Counted from the first letter of the stretch, positions 1 to 6,305 are shown. The stretch: 7,355 nucleotides of DNA from Candidatus Cellulosilyticum pullistercoris (GCA_018883705.1 JAHLFQ010000132.1:1-7355), one strand, 5' to 3'. Notes: generated by a model from the letters alone, not told the origin. Numbers and translations are program-made.

Positions 1-1940
1 CTTGCTTTAATTCCACGATTAATCATACCACAGTTATTCACAATGGCATTCTGTACTAATTGGGCAATGGCTTTTCCCCTTGTATCTGTTGTACTTGGAA
101 AATAAAGTGTTTCTGTTCCTGAAATGCTTGCTGAGGCAGAGTTATTATGAATACTTACAAATAGATCTGCATCAATTTCATTAGCTAACGCACTTCTAAA
201 TTGTAGTGTTGGGTATACATCTGATTCTCTTGTCATATAAACTTTAATATTAGGGTCTGCTTCAAGTAATTTATAAAGTGCTATTCCTTGATTAAAGTTA
301 ACTTCTTTCTCCTTTAATCCATTTGCTACAGCCCCACTATCAGAACCACCATGTCCTAAATCAAGGACTACAATTTGGTTATATTTCTCTTTAGGTCTTA
401 CGAGTTCTAGAACGACATTTCCGTTACTTTGAATAATATTATATGCATAGACTGTTTTTGTCTCAACTGTAATTTTAGTTGTTCCAGAATTAGAGACGCT
501 GATTGTTTGTATATAAGCATCATTAATTGTACGCGTCTCTGTCTTAATCACAGCACTATAATCAGCACCCAAATCAAAGGTAATCTTTTTATTACGATAG
601 TCATCTGTTACCTTAATCTGACTTGCTATGCTTCCTTTCACTCCTCCTAATGTAAGCTTAGGTTGACTTCCTGAAGTATAAATGAGGCCACTTGTAACCT
701 GCTCTGATTGATTGTCATCTGGCTCATCTGTACTCGGTTTTTCCTCATCTGGTTGATTGTCACTTGAAGTAGTTGCTGTTAATACTAAATGCATTCCATT
801 GGTTGTATCTTCTAGACTACAACTTGCAGCTGCTGTTAACTCAATGATACCTTTAACATCATTTCCTACTTGACTCATAGTGATTTTACTTATAAATTGG
901 CTTTTCATACCTGTCCAATTGATATTTTTTTCAATATGTGTATTAGCCAATGTAAATTGTATTTTTTTATCTTTTTGAGCCTCTGATAAACTAATCTGAG
1001 CTGCTCCTAACCCTTTAAAATAAACAGTATCTTTTTTATTAGATGAACTAATAGTAACTTCTTCTAGATTCTGACTAACGAGCTTAATATATACCTTAGT
1101 ACGGTCATCTGAAATACTCGCTTTAATCTGTGCACCCGATTTTAAATCAAATACGATACGTGTTGTATCTGAAGTAAATTGACTTGTTCTAATACTTTTC
1201 ACATATGTATTGGTAGCTGGTATTATTTGATTACTTAATTTACTTTGACTGTTTTTAATATCAACAATTACTTTGCCTGTCATTGTTGATACATTTACAT
1301 TAGACATTGCTGAAGCTGATGTAATTGTAGCTAGCAATTCGTTATTATTCTCGCTTACCCCTACACTATTAATAGTAGTTGTATCATAGCTACCTGAAGG
1401 AATTGATAAACTGTTAGAATTGGTTTCACCCTTAAAAGTTTGTCCTGTAATACTCTCACTTGGTGTATCACTTACTGGCTCTGTAATCCATACTGCACGA
1501 TTGCTTGAATCCCATCTGACATTAAGCCCCATGGCCTCACTTACAAATCGTATAGGAATCATTACTTTATTATTAATGATTTTCCCAGGTACATCCATTG
1601 AAACTACGGTATCATTGATAATAGCTTCTGTCTGATTCATCGTTAATATAATTGTTTTATCTTTATATTTAATGGTTACTTTCTTAAGGGTATTATCCCA
1701 TAAAACATTTGCTCCCATGGCCTCAAAAACTTCTCTAGCTGGCACTAAAACCCTTCCCTCTAATTGAATGGGATTCATCGTCTTTGTCTCAACTAACTCA
1801 TTGTTAACGTATAAAGAGATAGCTGATAGATTATATTCTATCTTCTTACCATCTATTAACAATGTTTCTGCTCTTGTTGTCACCACGTTTGTACATAGCA
1901 AGCAACTTGCAAGTAACATGGCACCGAGTCTTTTTTTCAT
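1..1940 (-). CDS. Secreted N-acetylmuramoyl-L-alanine amidase (Amidase_3) with CuAO_N1 and AMIN-like domains; C-terminus cut by window edge
   Basis: The reading frame is open from the ATG at 1940 to the left edge (646 codons seen), so the 3' end is missing. Residues 1-24 form a signal peptide (MKKR, then a hydrophobic stretch, TTRA before the likely cut). Residues about 28-150 are a copper amine oxidase N-like stalk domain with two half-repeats: VPAREVFEAMGANVLWD starting at V66 and IPIRFVSEAMGLNVRWD starting at I128. Three beta-rich AMIN-like units follow at about 186-286, 292-387 and 420-515; an acidic Asp/Glu/Ser/Pro linker separates the second and third. The catalytic domain starts near 525 with VVLDLGHGGSDSGA. 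Zinc ligands expected for Amidase_3 are visible: H530, E544 (GLKEKEV) and H598 (SIHNNS). The catalytic Glu near the domain's C-terminal end lies outside the window, so activity cannot be confirmed. The family hydrolyses the MurNAc-L-Ala amide bond in peptidoglycan; AMIN domains usually target the enzyme to the envelope. The start is supported by AGGAGG 9 nt upstream. Confidence 0.93.
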   Translation of the reverse strand, partial: MKKRLGAMLLASCLLCTNVVTTRAETLLIDGKKIEYNLSAISLYVNNELVETKTMNPIQLEGRVLVPAREVFEAMGANVLWDNTLKKVTIKYKDKTIILTMNQTEAIINDTVVSMDVPGKIINNKVMIPIRFVSEAMGLNVRWDSSNRAVWITEPVSDTPSESITGQTFKGETNSNSLSIPSGSYDTTTINSVGVSENNNELLATITSASAMSNVNVSTMTGKVIVDIKNSQSKLSNQIIPATNTYVKSIRTSQFTSDTTRIVFDLKSGAQIKASISDDRTKVYIKLVSQNLEEVTISSSNKKDTVYFKGLGAAQISLSEAQKDKKIQFTLANTHIEKNINWTGMKSQFISKITMSQVGNDVKGIIELTAAASCSLEDTTNGMHLVLTATTSSDNQPDEEKPSTDEPDDNQSEQVTSGLIYTSGSQPKLTLGGVKGSIASQIKVTDDYRNKKITFDLGADYSAVIKTETRTINDAYIQTISVSNSGTTKITVETKTVYAYNIIQSNGNVVLELVRPKEKYNQIVVLDLGHGGSDSGAVANGLKEKEVNFNQGIALYKLLEADPNIKVYMTRESDVYPTLQFRSALANEIDADLFVSIHNNSASASISGTETLYFPSTTDTRGKAIAQLVQNAIVNNCGMINRGIKA

Positions 1941-1949
1941 GCTGTCATT

Positions 1950-1955
1950 CCTCCT
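1950..1955 (-). promoter_or_regulatory. Ribosome binding site of the amidase gene
   Basis: A perfect AGGAGG on the minus strand, 9 nt before the ATG at 1940. It fixes the start of the amidase frame. Confidence 0.85.
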
Positions 1956-2005
1956 AAATGTTTTCTCCAATTTATTTCTATATTATTACAATATATTACA
2001 ACTTT

Positions 2006-2034
2006 ATTATATCAAATCCTTCTATGGGATACAA
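2006..2034 (-). promoter_or_regulatory. Probable housekeeping-sigma promoter of the amidase gene
   Basis: On the minus strand there is a -35 box TTGTAT (2029-2034), a 17-nt spacer and a perfect -10 box TATAAT (2006-2011). Transcription would start near base 1999, giving a leader of roughly 58 nt before the ATG. Box sequences and spacing are seen; promoter activity is inferred. Confidence 0.7.
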
Positions 2035-2097
2035 AGACTTTTATGCGATGTTTTGTATTGATTATCTTCTGATTTATTTAATAATTACCAATAACTA

Positions 2098-2126
2098 TTT
2101 AGGCTATTTATTTTTTATGTTATGAT
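2098..2126 (+). promoter_or_regulatory. Possible extended -10 promoter of the CmpB-HD operon
   Basis: TGTTATGAT at 2118-2126 matches an extended -10 element (TGn followed by TATGAT). The sequence 17 nt upstream, TTTAGG (2098-2103), is a weak -35, as is common for extended -10 promoters. An alternative is TTGATT at 2058-2063 with AATAAT at 2080-2085 (16-nt spacer). The region is very AT-rich, so the choice is uncertain. Confidence 0.4.
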
Positions 2127-2162
2127 ATTAAAAACTAATTTTTATTTTCAATCTTATAATAG

Positions 2163-2169
2163 AGAGGAG
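2163..2169 (+). promoter_or_regulatory. Ribosome binding site of the CmpB-family gene
   Basis: AGAGGAG, 8 nt before the ATG at 2178. A TATAAT at 2155-2160 directly before it is too close to the ribosome binding site to act as the -10 box for this start. Confidence 0.75.
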
Positions 2170-2177
2170 CATTTCAT

Positions 2178-3038
2178 ATGTCTATTCCTTCTAATCTTTA
2201 CGCACTACTCTACTATTTTTTTATCTATAGCTTTTTAGGATGGTTAATGGAGTCTACTATCAACACACTAAAGCAAAAATCCTTTATTAATCGTGGTTTT
2301 TTACTTGGTCCGTATTGTCCAATTTATGGAGTGGGCATGTGTACCATTTACCTTTTTTGCTTCTCTCTAAGAGAATATCACCTTTTAGTCTTCATTAGCG
2401 GTATGTTTCTTGCAACACTTTTAGAATATCTAACAGGTACACTCATGGAAAAGCTTTTTCACGCCAAATGGTGGGATTATAGCCACTTTCGATATAATTT
2501 AAATGGGCAAATTTGTTTGCGTATTAGCTTTGCTTGGGGACTACTTTCTCTCCTTTTTATTAGTTACATACACCCCATGATTATAACTATTGTGACCTAT
2601 ATTCCTCTGACATTAGGCACTATTATGTTAATCATACTCTGCTTACTTTTTGTTATTGACTTTATCTATAGTACACATACAGCTTTCAAACTTACTACCA
2701 AATTCCCTGCTTTGACCGAAATGAGATTAGAGCTGATTACCTTACTAGAGCAAAGTAAATTCTATGAAGCAGCAGAAGAGCTAAGAAATCGATTCGAACT
2801 CAAAAAAGTCCCCTATAAGCTGCTATCTATTATAGACTCTCTAAAAGAACATTTACCCCAAGGTACAGATTTTTCCAAAATTCAACTTCGTGAACGTCTT
2901 GTCAATAAACTCAGTAAGTATCATACTCAACTTGATAAGTTTAGTGTAGGTGAAAAAAGATTGTTAAAAGCCTTCCCCTCATTAAGCTTAACTTCCATTA
3001 AAACACTCAAGAATAAATTTATCAATAGAGGTGAATAA
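2178..3038 (+). CDS. CmpB-family membrane protein (PF06541, putative ABC-transporter type IV)
   Basis: A 286-residue integral membrane protein. About five hydrophobic helices are visible, near residues 8-26, 43-63, 68-88, 112-132 and 140-163, followed by a charged helical C-terminal tail of about 120 residues. Motifs recognised as typical of the CmpB family are SFLGWLMES (18-26), NRGFLLGPYCPIYGVG (38-53), EYLTGTLMEKLF (83-94), WWDYS (98-102) and NLNGQICLRIS...WG (107-121). The tail motif KRLLKAFPSL is also common in clostridial members. The family name suggests a transporter, but no substrate or mechanism is established, and no ATPase gene is adjacent, so a transport role is not supported here. 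The ATG at 2178 has AGAGGAG (2163-2169) 8 nt upstream. The stop lies 2 nt before an HD-domain gene, implying one transcript and coupled translation. Confidence 0.87.
   Translation: MSIPSNLYALLYYFFIYSFLGWLMESTINTLKQKSFINRGFLLGPYCPIYGVGMCTIYLFCFSLREYHLLVFISGMFLATLLEYLTGTLMEKLFHAKWWDYSHFRYNLNGQICLRISFAWGLLSLLFISYIHPMIITIVTYIPLTLGTIMLIILCLLFVIDFIYSTHTAFKLTTKFPALTEMRLELITLLEQSKFYEAAEELRNRFELKKVPYKLLSIIDSLKEHLPQGTDFSKIQLRERLVNKLSKYHTQLDKFSVGEKRLLKAFPSLSLTSIKTLKNKFINRGE
3027..3033 (+). promoter_or_regulatory. Ribosome binding site of the HD gene, inside the upstream coding region
   Basis: AGAGGTG lies in the last codons of the CmpB-family gene, 7 nt before a GTG start. It supports the GTG and suggests that ribosomes ending the first gene re-initiate on the second. 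Confidence 0.65.
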
Positions 3039-3040
3039 AC

Positions 3041-3526
3041 GTGAGATTAACACATAATGAAGAAGCTTACTTTATTGCTTATATGGCACCCTTACTAGAT
3101 CATCCAGAAATTCAGCGTATGGATCAATTCATTCAACATGGCCATACCACCTGCCTTAAGCATTCTCTTACTGTTGCTTATTATAGCTATGTATTTTCAA
3201 AATACCTTCACTTAGATGTAGATTATGAAAGCTTATTACGTGGTGCTTTACTTCACGATTTCTTTCTATATGATTGGCATATTAAAGAGAGTCACAAAGG
3301 TTTACATGGTTTTAGGCATCCTAAGATCGCTTTAAATAATGCCAAAAAGTATTTTTCCCTAACCTCCATTGAATGCGATATTATTAGTCACCACATGTGG
3401 CCACTAACACCTTCCCCTCCACGCTCAAAGGAAGCCTATATTGTAATGCTCATGGATAAATGGTGCTCACTTCGTGAGACTTTAAATAGGTCTATTGTCG
3501 TTTTACCTTTTGAAAAATACTCATAG
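3041..3526 (+). CDS. Small HD-domain metal-dependent phosphohydrolase
   Basis: A 161-residue soluble protein with no signal peptide or membrane segment, so cytoplasmic. It carries the HD-superfamily metal-site pattern in order: H41 (LKHS), the HD pair H72-D73 (LLHDF), H93 (RHP), H117-H118 (SHHMWP) and D139 (LMDKW). Keeping all positions suggests an active metal-dependent phosphohydrolase. Length and composition fit a single HD domain and little else; no synthetase, GGDEF or nucleic-acid-binding domain is present. The substrate cannot be told from sequence; nucleotides or other phosphate esters are possible. The start is GTG, supported by AGAGGTG (3027-3033) inside the end of the upstream gene, 7 nt before the start. 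The 2-nt gap to the CmpB-family gene suggests translational coupling and a shared function. A strong terminator follows the stop. Confidence 0.88.
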   Translation: MRLTHNEEAYFIAYMAPLLDHPEIQRMDQFIQHGHTTCLKHSLTVAYYSYVFSKYLHLDVDYESLLRGALLHDFFLYDWHIKESHKGLHGFRHPKIALNNAKKYFSLTSIECDIISHHMWPLTPSPPRSKEAYIVMLMDKWCSLRETLNRSIVVLPFEKYS

Positions 3527-3547
3527 ACTATTTTATATTAAATGATA

Positions 3548-3586
3548 AAAAAATGCCTTAACAAAACTTATGTTAAGGCATTTTTT
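3548..3586. terminator. Bidirectional Rho-independent terminator between converging genes
   Basis: A perfect 15-bp inverted repeat: AAAAAATGCCTTAAC (3548-3562) pairs with GTTAAGGCATTTTTT (3572-3586) around a 9-nt loop. The plus strand ends the stem in T6 and the minus strand in T7, so the hairpin can stop transcription both ways. It lies 21 bases after the HD gene stop and 20 bases after the M23 gene stop on the opposite strand. Confidence 0.92.
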
Positions 3587-3606
3587 AATAAAAGCATTCT
3601 TAATTT

Positions 3607-5406
3607 TTATAAATAGTTTGCTGGATTGACAGGTGTTCCATTTTTTCTAATTTCAAAATGTAGATGGTTTCCTGTTGAATCTCCTGTTGAGCCAACACCT
3701 GCTATACGTTCACCTTGTGATACAGTCTCTCCAACACTTACATATAAGCTACTGTTATGTGCATAGTATGTTTGATAGCCATTACTATGTTCAATAATCA
3801 CGAGTTTACCATATCCACCTGAGTTGTACCCTGAATATATGACCTTCCCAGCCGCAGAAGCATAAACAGGTGTTCCTGCAGGAGCTGCATAGTCAATTCC
3901 TTTGTGAAAAGTACCCCATCTTGGTCCATAAGTAGATGATATTCTACCTGCTCCTTTTAATGGATGAATAAATAGTGCAGATGAATTACTGCTACTATTA
4001 TTATTGCTATTACTATTATTAGTACTACTTCCACTACTACTACTTGAGTTACCACTACTGCTACTATTACTGCTGCTACCACCGCTACTACTTGAATTAC
4101 TGCTATTATTACTGCTACTTTCACTTTTTTCCGGTACTGTAACGACTGGTTTTTCCTTTGTTCCATAAGCAATAACTTTAGTTTTTTCTTTGACTAAGGT
4201 CTTTTCAGAAATTAAACTTCTACTTACCTCTTCGCCATTTACTTTTGTTACAGCTACTGTCAACTCTTTAAGACCATCATTTCCTTCTTGGTAAACCTTG
4301 GTTTCATCTTTATAAAGGTCCGAAAATTCTACATACTGAATATCAGCCGGAATCAGCTCTTTATAGGTCGCTTCTTCAACTGTTGTGATACTTAAAATAG
4401 GAGAAGCTTTTTCAACTTTTATGATATCGCCAATTTGCATTTTCGTTTCATCTTGAATACTTGGATTAAGCTCCAATATACGTTCCATAGTGGTTCCATG
4501 AGTCATGGCAATATCCCAAATGTTATCGCCTTCTTTTAACTCATATTCAATAATTTCATAACGATTTTCTAATAGCTTACTCTCAGCATCTTCCTGTTTC
4601 AGTATTTCTTCTTGCTTCACATAGGTATTACGAACGGTTATTTCTTCATTAAAATCAAAACTTTGAATATTACGTTTAATCGTTTGTCCCTTTTCATTTG
4701 AGTCAGAGACCACTTGCTCAGAGATATCTTGTACTTCAATGGATCCTACAGAAATCTTCGTAGTGACCTCATCTTGTGGAAGTGCTTCTGCCACTTCAAC
4801 TACCTCTATATCTTGTTGCGTACTCTGCTCTTCTTGGGTGCTTATCTGATTATTAGTATTAGGCTCTAAGCTAGGCGTAGAAGTTGTATCAGATTCTGTA
4901 CTAGACACTTCATCTGACTTGTCTGATACATCATCATAATCAAGCGTTAATTCACCATCATTTGGTAAATACTCTTTAGCAATTGTTTTTAAAATTTGAT
5001 TCGCTTCTTCTTGACTGCTCACTACTGCATAACCTACACCATCAACTAAAATCTCATAGGCCTCAACACCATAACTTATTGCTTCATTAATCACATTAAC
5101 TAATTCATCATAACTGCTTATTTCAGAGGCTCTACTATGTATTGCTTCTACTTCTAGTGTTTCGTTTACTGCAATATCTACACCTTCTTTGTCTTTTAGG
5201 GCCGCAACGACTTGTTCATAAGCTTGTTTTACTTCTTCTTTTTCTTTTACCCTAGCTACTACTTCACCGTTAACACTTACAGCATATGAGTTTTTCCTAG
5301 TACCTACCCAAACTAGTGTGCTAATTGTTAGAGTAATCATTATACCACCCACAATGAGTTGTATTTTCTTTTTATTATCTTTAATATGTTCCTTAAAGGA
5401 ACCCAT
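3607..5406 (-). CDS. Membrane-anchored LysM-G5-M23 peptidoglycan endopeptidase
   Basis: A 599-residue protein. Residues 15-35 form one membrane helix after a Lys-rich start, placing the rest outside the cell as an anchored protein. Then come two similar short units (41-70 and 117-147, each Tyr-x-hydrophobic..NG/DG followed by a helix), an acidic Ser/Thr/Glu-rich insertion (about 148-240), a LysM domain (about 288-332, YELKEGDNIWDIA), a G5-like domain (about 347-415), a Ser/Asn/Gly linker (428-477) and a C-terminal M23 domain. Expected M23 metal ligands are H501 and D505 (HKGID) and H583 (HLHFEIR); catalytic histidines are H550 (YYAHN) and H581. All are present, so it is probably an active zinc endopeptidase cutting peptidoglycan cross-bridges; LysM would bind glycan. 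Start choice: the frame extends to a TTG at 5436, but that TTG lies upstream of the predicted transcript start and has no ribosome binding site. The ATG at 5406 has AGGTG 5 nt before it. The gene appears monocistronic. Confidence 0.93.
   Translation of the reverse strand: MGSFKEHIKDNKKKIQLIVGGIMITLTISTLVWVGTRKNSYAVSVNGEVVARVKEKEEVKQAYEQVVAALKDKEGVDIAVNETLEVEAIHSRASEISSYDELVNVINEAISYGVEAYEILVDGVGYAVVSSQEEANQILKTIAKEYLPNDGELTLDYDDVSDKSDEVSSTESDTTSTPSLEPNTNNQISTQEEQSTQQDIEVVEVAEALPQDEVTTKISVGSIEVQDISEQVVSDSNEKGQTIKRNIQSFDFNEEITVRNTYVKQEEILKQEDAESKLLENRYEIIEYELKEGDNIWDIAMTHGTTMERILELNPSIQDETKMQIGDIIKVEKASPILSITTVEEATYKELIPADIQYVEFSDLYKDETKVYQEGNDGLKELTVAVTKVNGEEVSRSLISEKTLVKEKTKVIAYGTKEKPVVTVPEKSESSSNNSSNSSSSGGSSSNSSSSGNSSSSSGSSTNNSNSNNNSSSNSSALFIHPLKGAGRISSTYGPRWGTFHKGIDYAAPAGTPVYASAAGKVIYSGYNSGGYGKLVIIEHSNGYQTYYAHNSSLYVSVGETVSQGERIAGVGSTGDSTGNHLHFEIRKNGTPVNPANYL
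3978..4125 (-). repeat. Trinucleotide-like low-complexity tract encoding the Ser/Asn linker
   Basis: About 150 bases built almost entirely of AGT/AGC, AAT/AAC and a few GGT codons on the minus strand, read on the plus strand as act, gct and att triplets. It encodes a flexible spacer of about 50 Ser/Asn/Gly residues between the G5-like and M23 domains. Triplet register is kept, so gain or loss of units would change linker length without breaking the frame. Confidence 0.85.
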
Positions 5407-5411
5407 ATTTT

Positions 5412-5416
5412 CACCT
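5412..5416 (-). promoter_or_regulatory. Ribosome binding site deciding the M23 gene start
   Basis: AGGTG on the minus strand, 5 nt before the ATG at 5406. It favours this ATG over the in-frame TTG ten codons upstream. Confidence 0.6.
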
Positions 5417-5425
5417 ACTTTAATA

Positions 5426-5455
5426 ATTATAGTCAATAATAACCATTTATGTCAT
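5426..5455 (-). promoter_or_regulatory. Probable housekeeping-sigma promoter of the M23 peptidase gene
   Basis: Minus-strand -35 box ATGACA (5450-5455, five of six consensus bases), an 18-nt spacer and a perfect -10 box TATAAT (5426-5431). The start point would fall near 5419, giving a very short leader that holds only the ribosome binding site. The -10 box lies just downstream of the alternative TTG start, arguing against that start. Confidence 0.65.
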
Positions 5456-5555
5456 TTTATCTTATAATTATTACGTAGATGTTACATATTTTTTAAATCT
5501 GTAACTTTTTTCCTTCATTTTTTCTTTTATCTATTAAAAAGCTATCTAATAAGCC

Positions 5556-5588
5556 AAAAAGGAGCCTTCGAGTTCGAATGCTCCTTTT
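5556..5588 (-). terminator. Rho-independent terminator of the GNAT gene
   Basis: A 9-bp stem, AAAAGGAGC (5557-5565) with GCTCCTTTT (5580-5588), is extended by an inner TTCGA/TCGAA pairing across one mismatch. On the minus strand the stem ends in T5. It lies 41 bases after the stop of the GNAT gene and separates it from the M23 gene promoter. Confidence 0.82.
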
Positions 5589-5629
5589 GTTATAATCATT
5601 AAATTACCTTATTGCTTGTAATGATAGCC

Positions 5630-6139
5630 TTAAATCCCAAATTCTTTCGCATATTTTACAATGCCATTGATAGGTTCTGCGTTTTCTTGAAGTTTAATTG
5701 CCATAAAGTTTTCAGACGCAACCTCAAAAGGTGCCTTTATTCCTAACTGCTCTGCTGGAATATAACCATAACGTGGATAATATCTCTCACTTCCCAAAAC
5801 AACAGAGTATTGATAGCCTAATTCTTTTGCAATTCGGTGTCCTTCTTTTATTAAGGCCGCACCGACACCCTGCTTTTGATATTCAGGCAGTACAGCTAAA
5901 GGGGCTAACGTAAGTGCTGTGTGATTTCCAATCTCAATCTTTGTAAACATAATATGACCTATGATTTTACCATCCATTTCTGCAACTAAGGACAGCTCTG
6001 GTATAAATGCATCGCTCTTTCTTAAAGCAACAACCAAGTCCTGTTCATTTCCATCACTATGCTCTGCCATTTGAAATGCTTTCTTTACAACAGAATATAC
6101 CTGATCAAAATCCTTGTTATTTTCTTGTCTGATTAACAT
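5630..6139 (-). CDS. GNAT-family N-acetyltransferase, YhbS-like (COG3153 type)
   Basis: A 169-residue cytoplasmic protein of usual GNAT length. The N-terminal beta strand starts with LIRQEN; a central strand pair, LSLVAEMDGKIIGHIMF (49-65), leads to the acetyl-CoA loop LAVLPEYQKQGVGAALI (81-97). This loop fits the GNAT motif A pattern Q/R-x-x-G-x-G/A as Q88-K-Q-G91-V-G93. The segment VLGSERYYPRYGYIPA (114-129) is typical of the YhbS-like subgroup. The fold implies acetyl transfer from acetyl-CoA to an amine; the substrate cannot be told. Start choice: the longest frame starts at TTG 6154, but that codon overlaps the GGAGGT ribosome binding site (6147-6152); the ATG at 6139 sits 7 nt after it and is used here. 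It has its own terminator and no operon partner, so it is probably transcribed alone. Confidence 0.9.
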   Translation of the reverse strand: MLIRQENNKDFDQVYSVVKKAFQMAEHSDGNEQDLVVALRKSDAFIPELSLVAEMDGKIIGHIMFTKIEIGNHTALTLAPLAVLPEYQKQGVGAALIKEGHRIAKELGYQYSVVLGSERYYPRYGYIPAEQLGIKAPFEVASENFMAIKLQENAEPINGIVKYAKEFGI

Positions 6140-6257
6140 GTCTTTTACCTCCAATAACCTTTACTCCAAACCGTAACATATTCTCAGCTTCTTTATCAAC
6201 TTCATATCCAATGTATTTTTTATCATATCCACATTTTTCTATATATATCCTAATCAT
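6117..6257 (-). CDS. Possible 46-residue small ORF overlapping the GNAT start (uncertain)
   Basis: An ATG at 6257 opens a 46-codon frame ending at the TAA at 6117-6119, overlapping the first 23 bases of the GNAT gene in another frame. The product would be Lys/Glu/Asp-rich with no membrane segment; it begins MIRIYIEKCGYDKKYIG and ends in a basic RHVNQTRK tail. Composition looks protein-like, but there is no ribosome binding site before the ATG, two stop codons lie directly upstream in frame, and a frame this short arises often by chance. I do not recognise a family. It may be a small protein, an upstream regulatory ORF, a gene remnant or chance. Confidence 0.2.
   Translation of the reverse strand: MIRIYIEKCGYDKKYIGYEVDKEAENMLRFGVKVIGGKRHVNQTRK
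6147..6152 (-). promoter_or_regulatory. Ribosome binding site deciding the GNAT gene start
   Basis: Minus-strand GGAGGT, 7 nt before the ATG at 6139. The upstream TTG (6152-6154) shares bases with this site, so it cannot sensibly be the start. Confidence 0.85.
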
Positions 6258-6262
6258 TTATT

Positions 6263-6305
6263 ATGCTTAGCAAATTTCTTGAGATAAGCATAGATAAATT
6301 TCTTG
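6263..6305. repeat. Cluster of short inverted and direct repeats
   Basis: ATGCTTA (6263-6269) is inverted as TAAGCAT (6285-6291) around a 15-nt loop. AAATTTCTTG occurs twice (6272-6281 and 6296-6305, 24 bases apart), and AGATAA occurs twice (6282-6287 and 6292-6297, 10 bases apart). It could be an operator for a regulator of either flanking gene, but in AT-rich DNA it may be chance. Confidence 0.4.

Larger units (their letters stand above)
1956..2177. other. Divergent promoter region between the amidase and CmpB-HD operon
   Basis: This AT-rich region contains the amidase promoter (2006-2034, minus) and a weaker candidate promoter for the CmpB-HD pair (2098-2126, plus). The two promoters do not overlap. 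I see no terminator, riboswitch-like structure or clear operator. Confidence 0.6.

Noticed and set aside
429..2061. Three plus-strand frames (429-650, 1420-1635, 1768-2061)
   Set aside because: They lie antisense to the clearly coding amidase gene (the last also runs into its promoter region), have no ribosome binding sites and resemble no protein family.
2155..2160. TATAAT before the CmpB-family gene
   Set aside because: Transcription from it would start inside the ribosome binding site, so it is probably a chance match in AT-rich DNA.
2178..3526. CmpB-HD pair as an antiphage or toxin-antitoxin system
   Set aside because: Size, motifs and the housekeeping context do not match any defence system I know, and no mobile element, nuclease, toxin fold or integration site is nearby.
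3978..4125. Possible CRISPR or structured repeat array
   Set aside because: The tract is simple in-frame coding triplets with no spacer-repeat alternation.
3957..4172. Minus-strand 71-codon frame rich in Val, Ile and Ala
   Set aside because: It is the shifted reading of the Ser/Asn triplet tract within the M23 gene; its apparent hydrophobicity comes from the repeat.
5595..5625. ATCATTA/TAATGAT inverted repeat just after the GNAT stop
   Set aside because: Only 7 AT-rich base pairs around a 17-nt loop; the GC-containing hairpin at 5556-5588 is a much better terminator.
5731..5913. Plus-strand 60-codon frame
   Set aside because: It is antisense to the GNAT gene across its acetyl-CoA loop, with no family resemblance.
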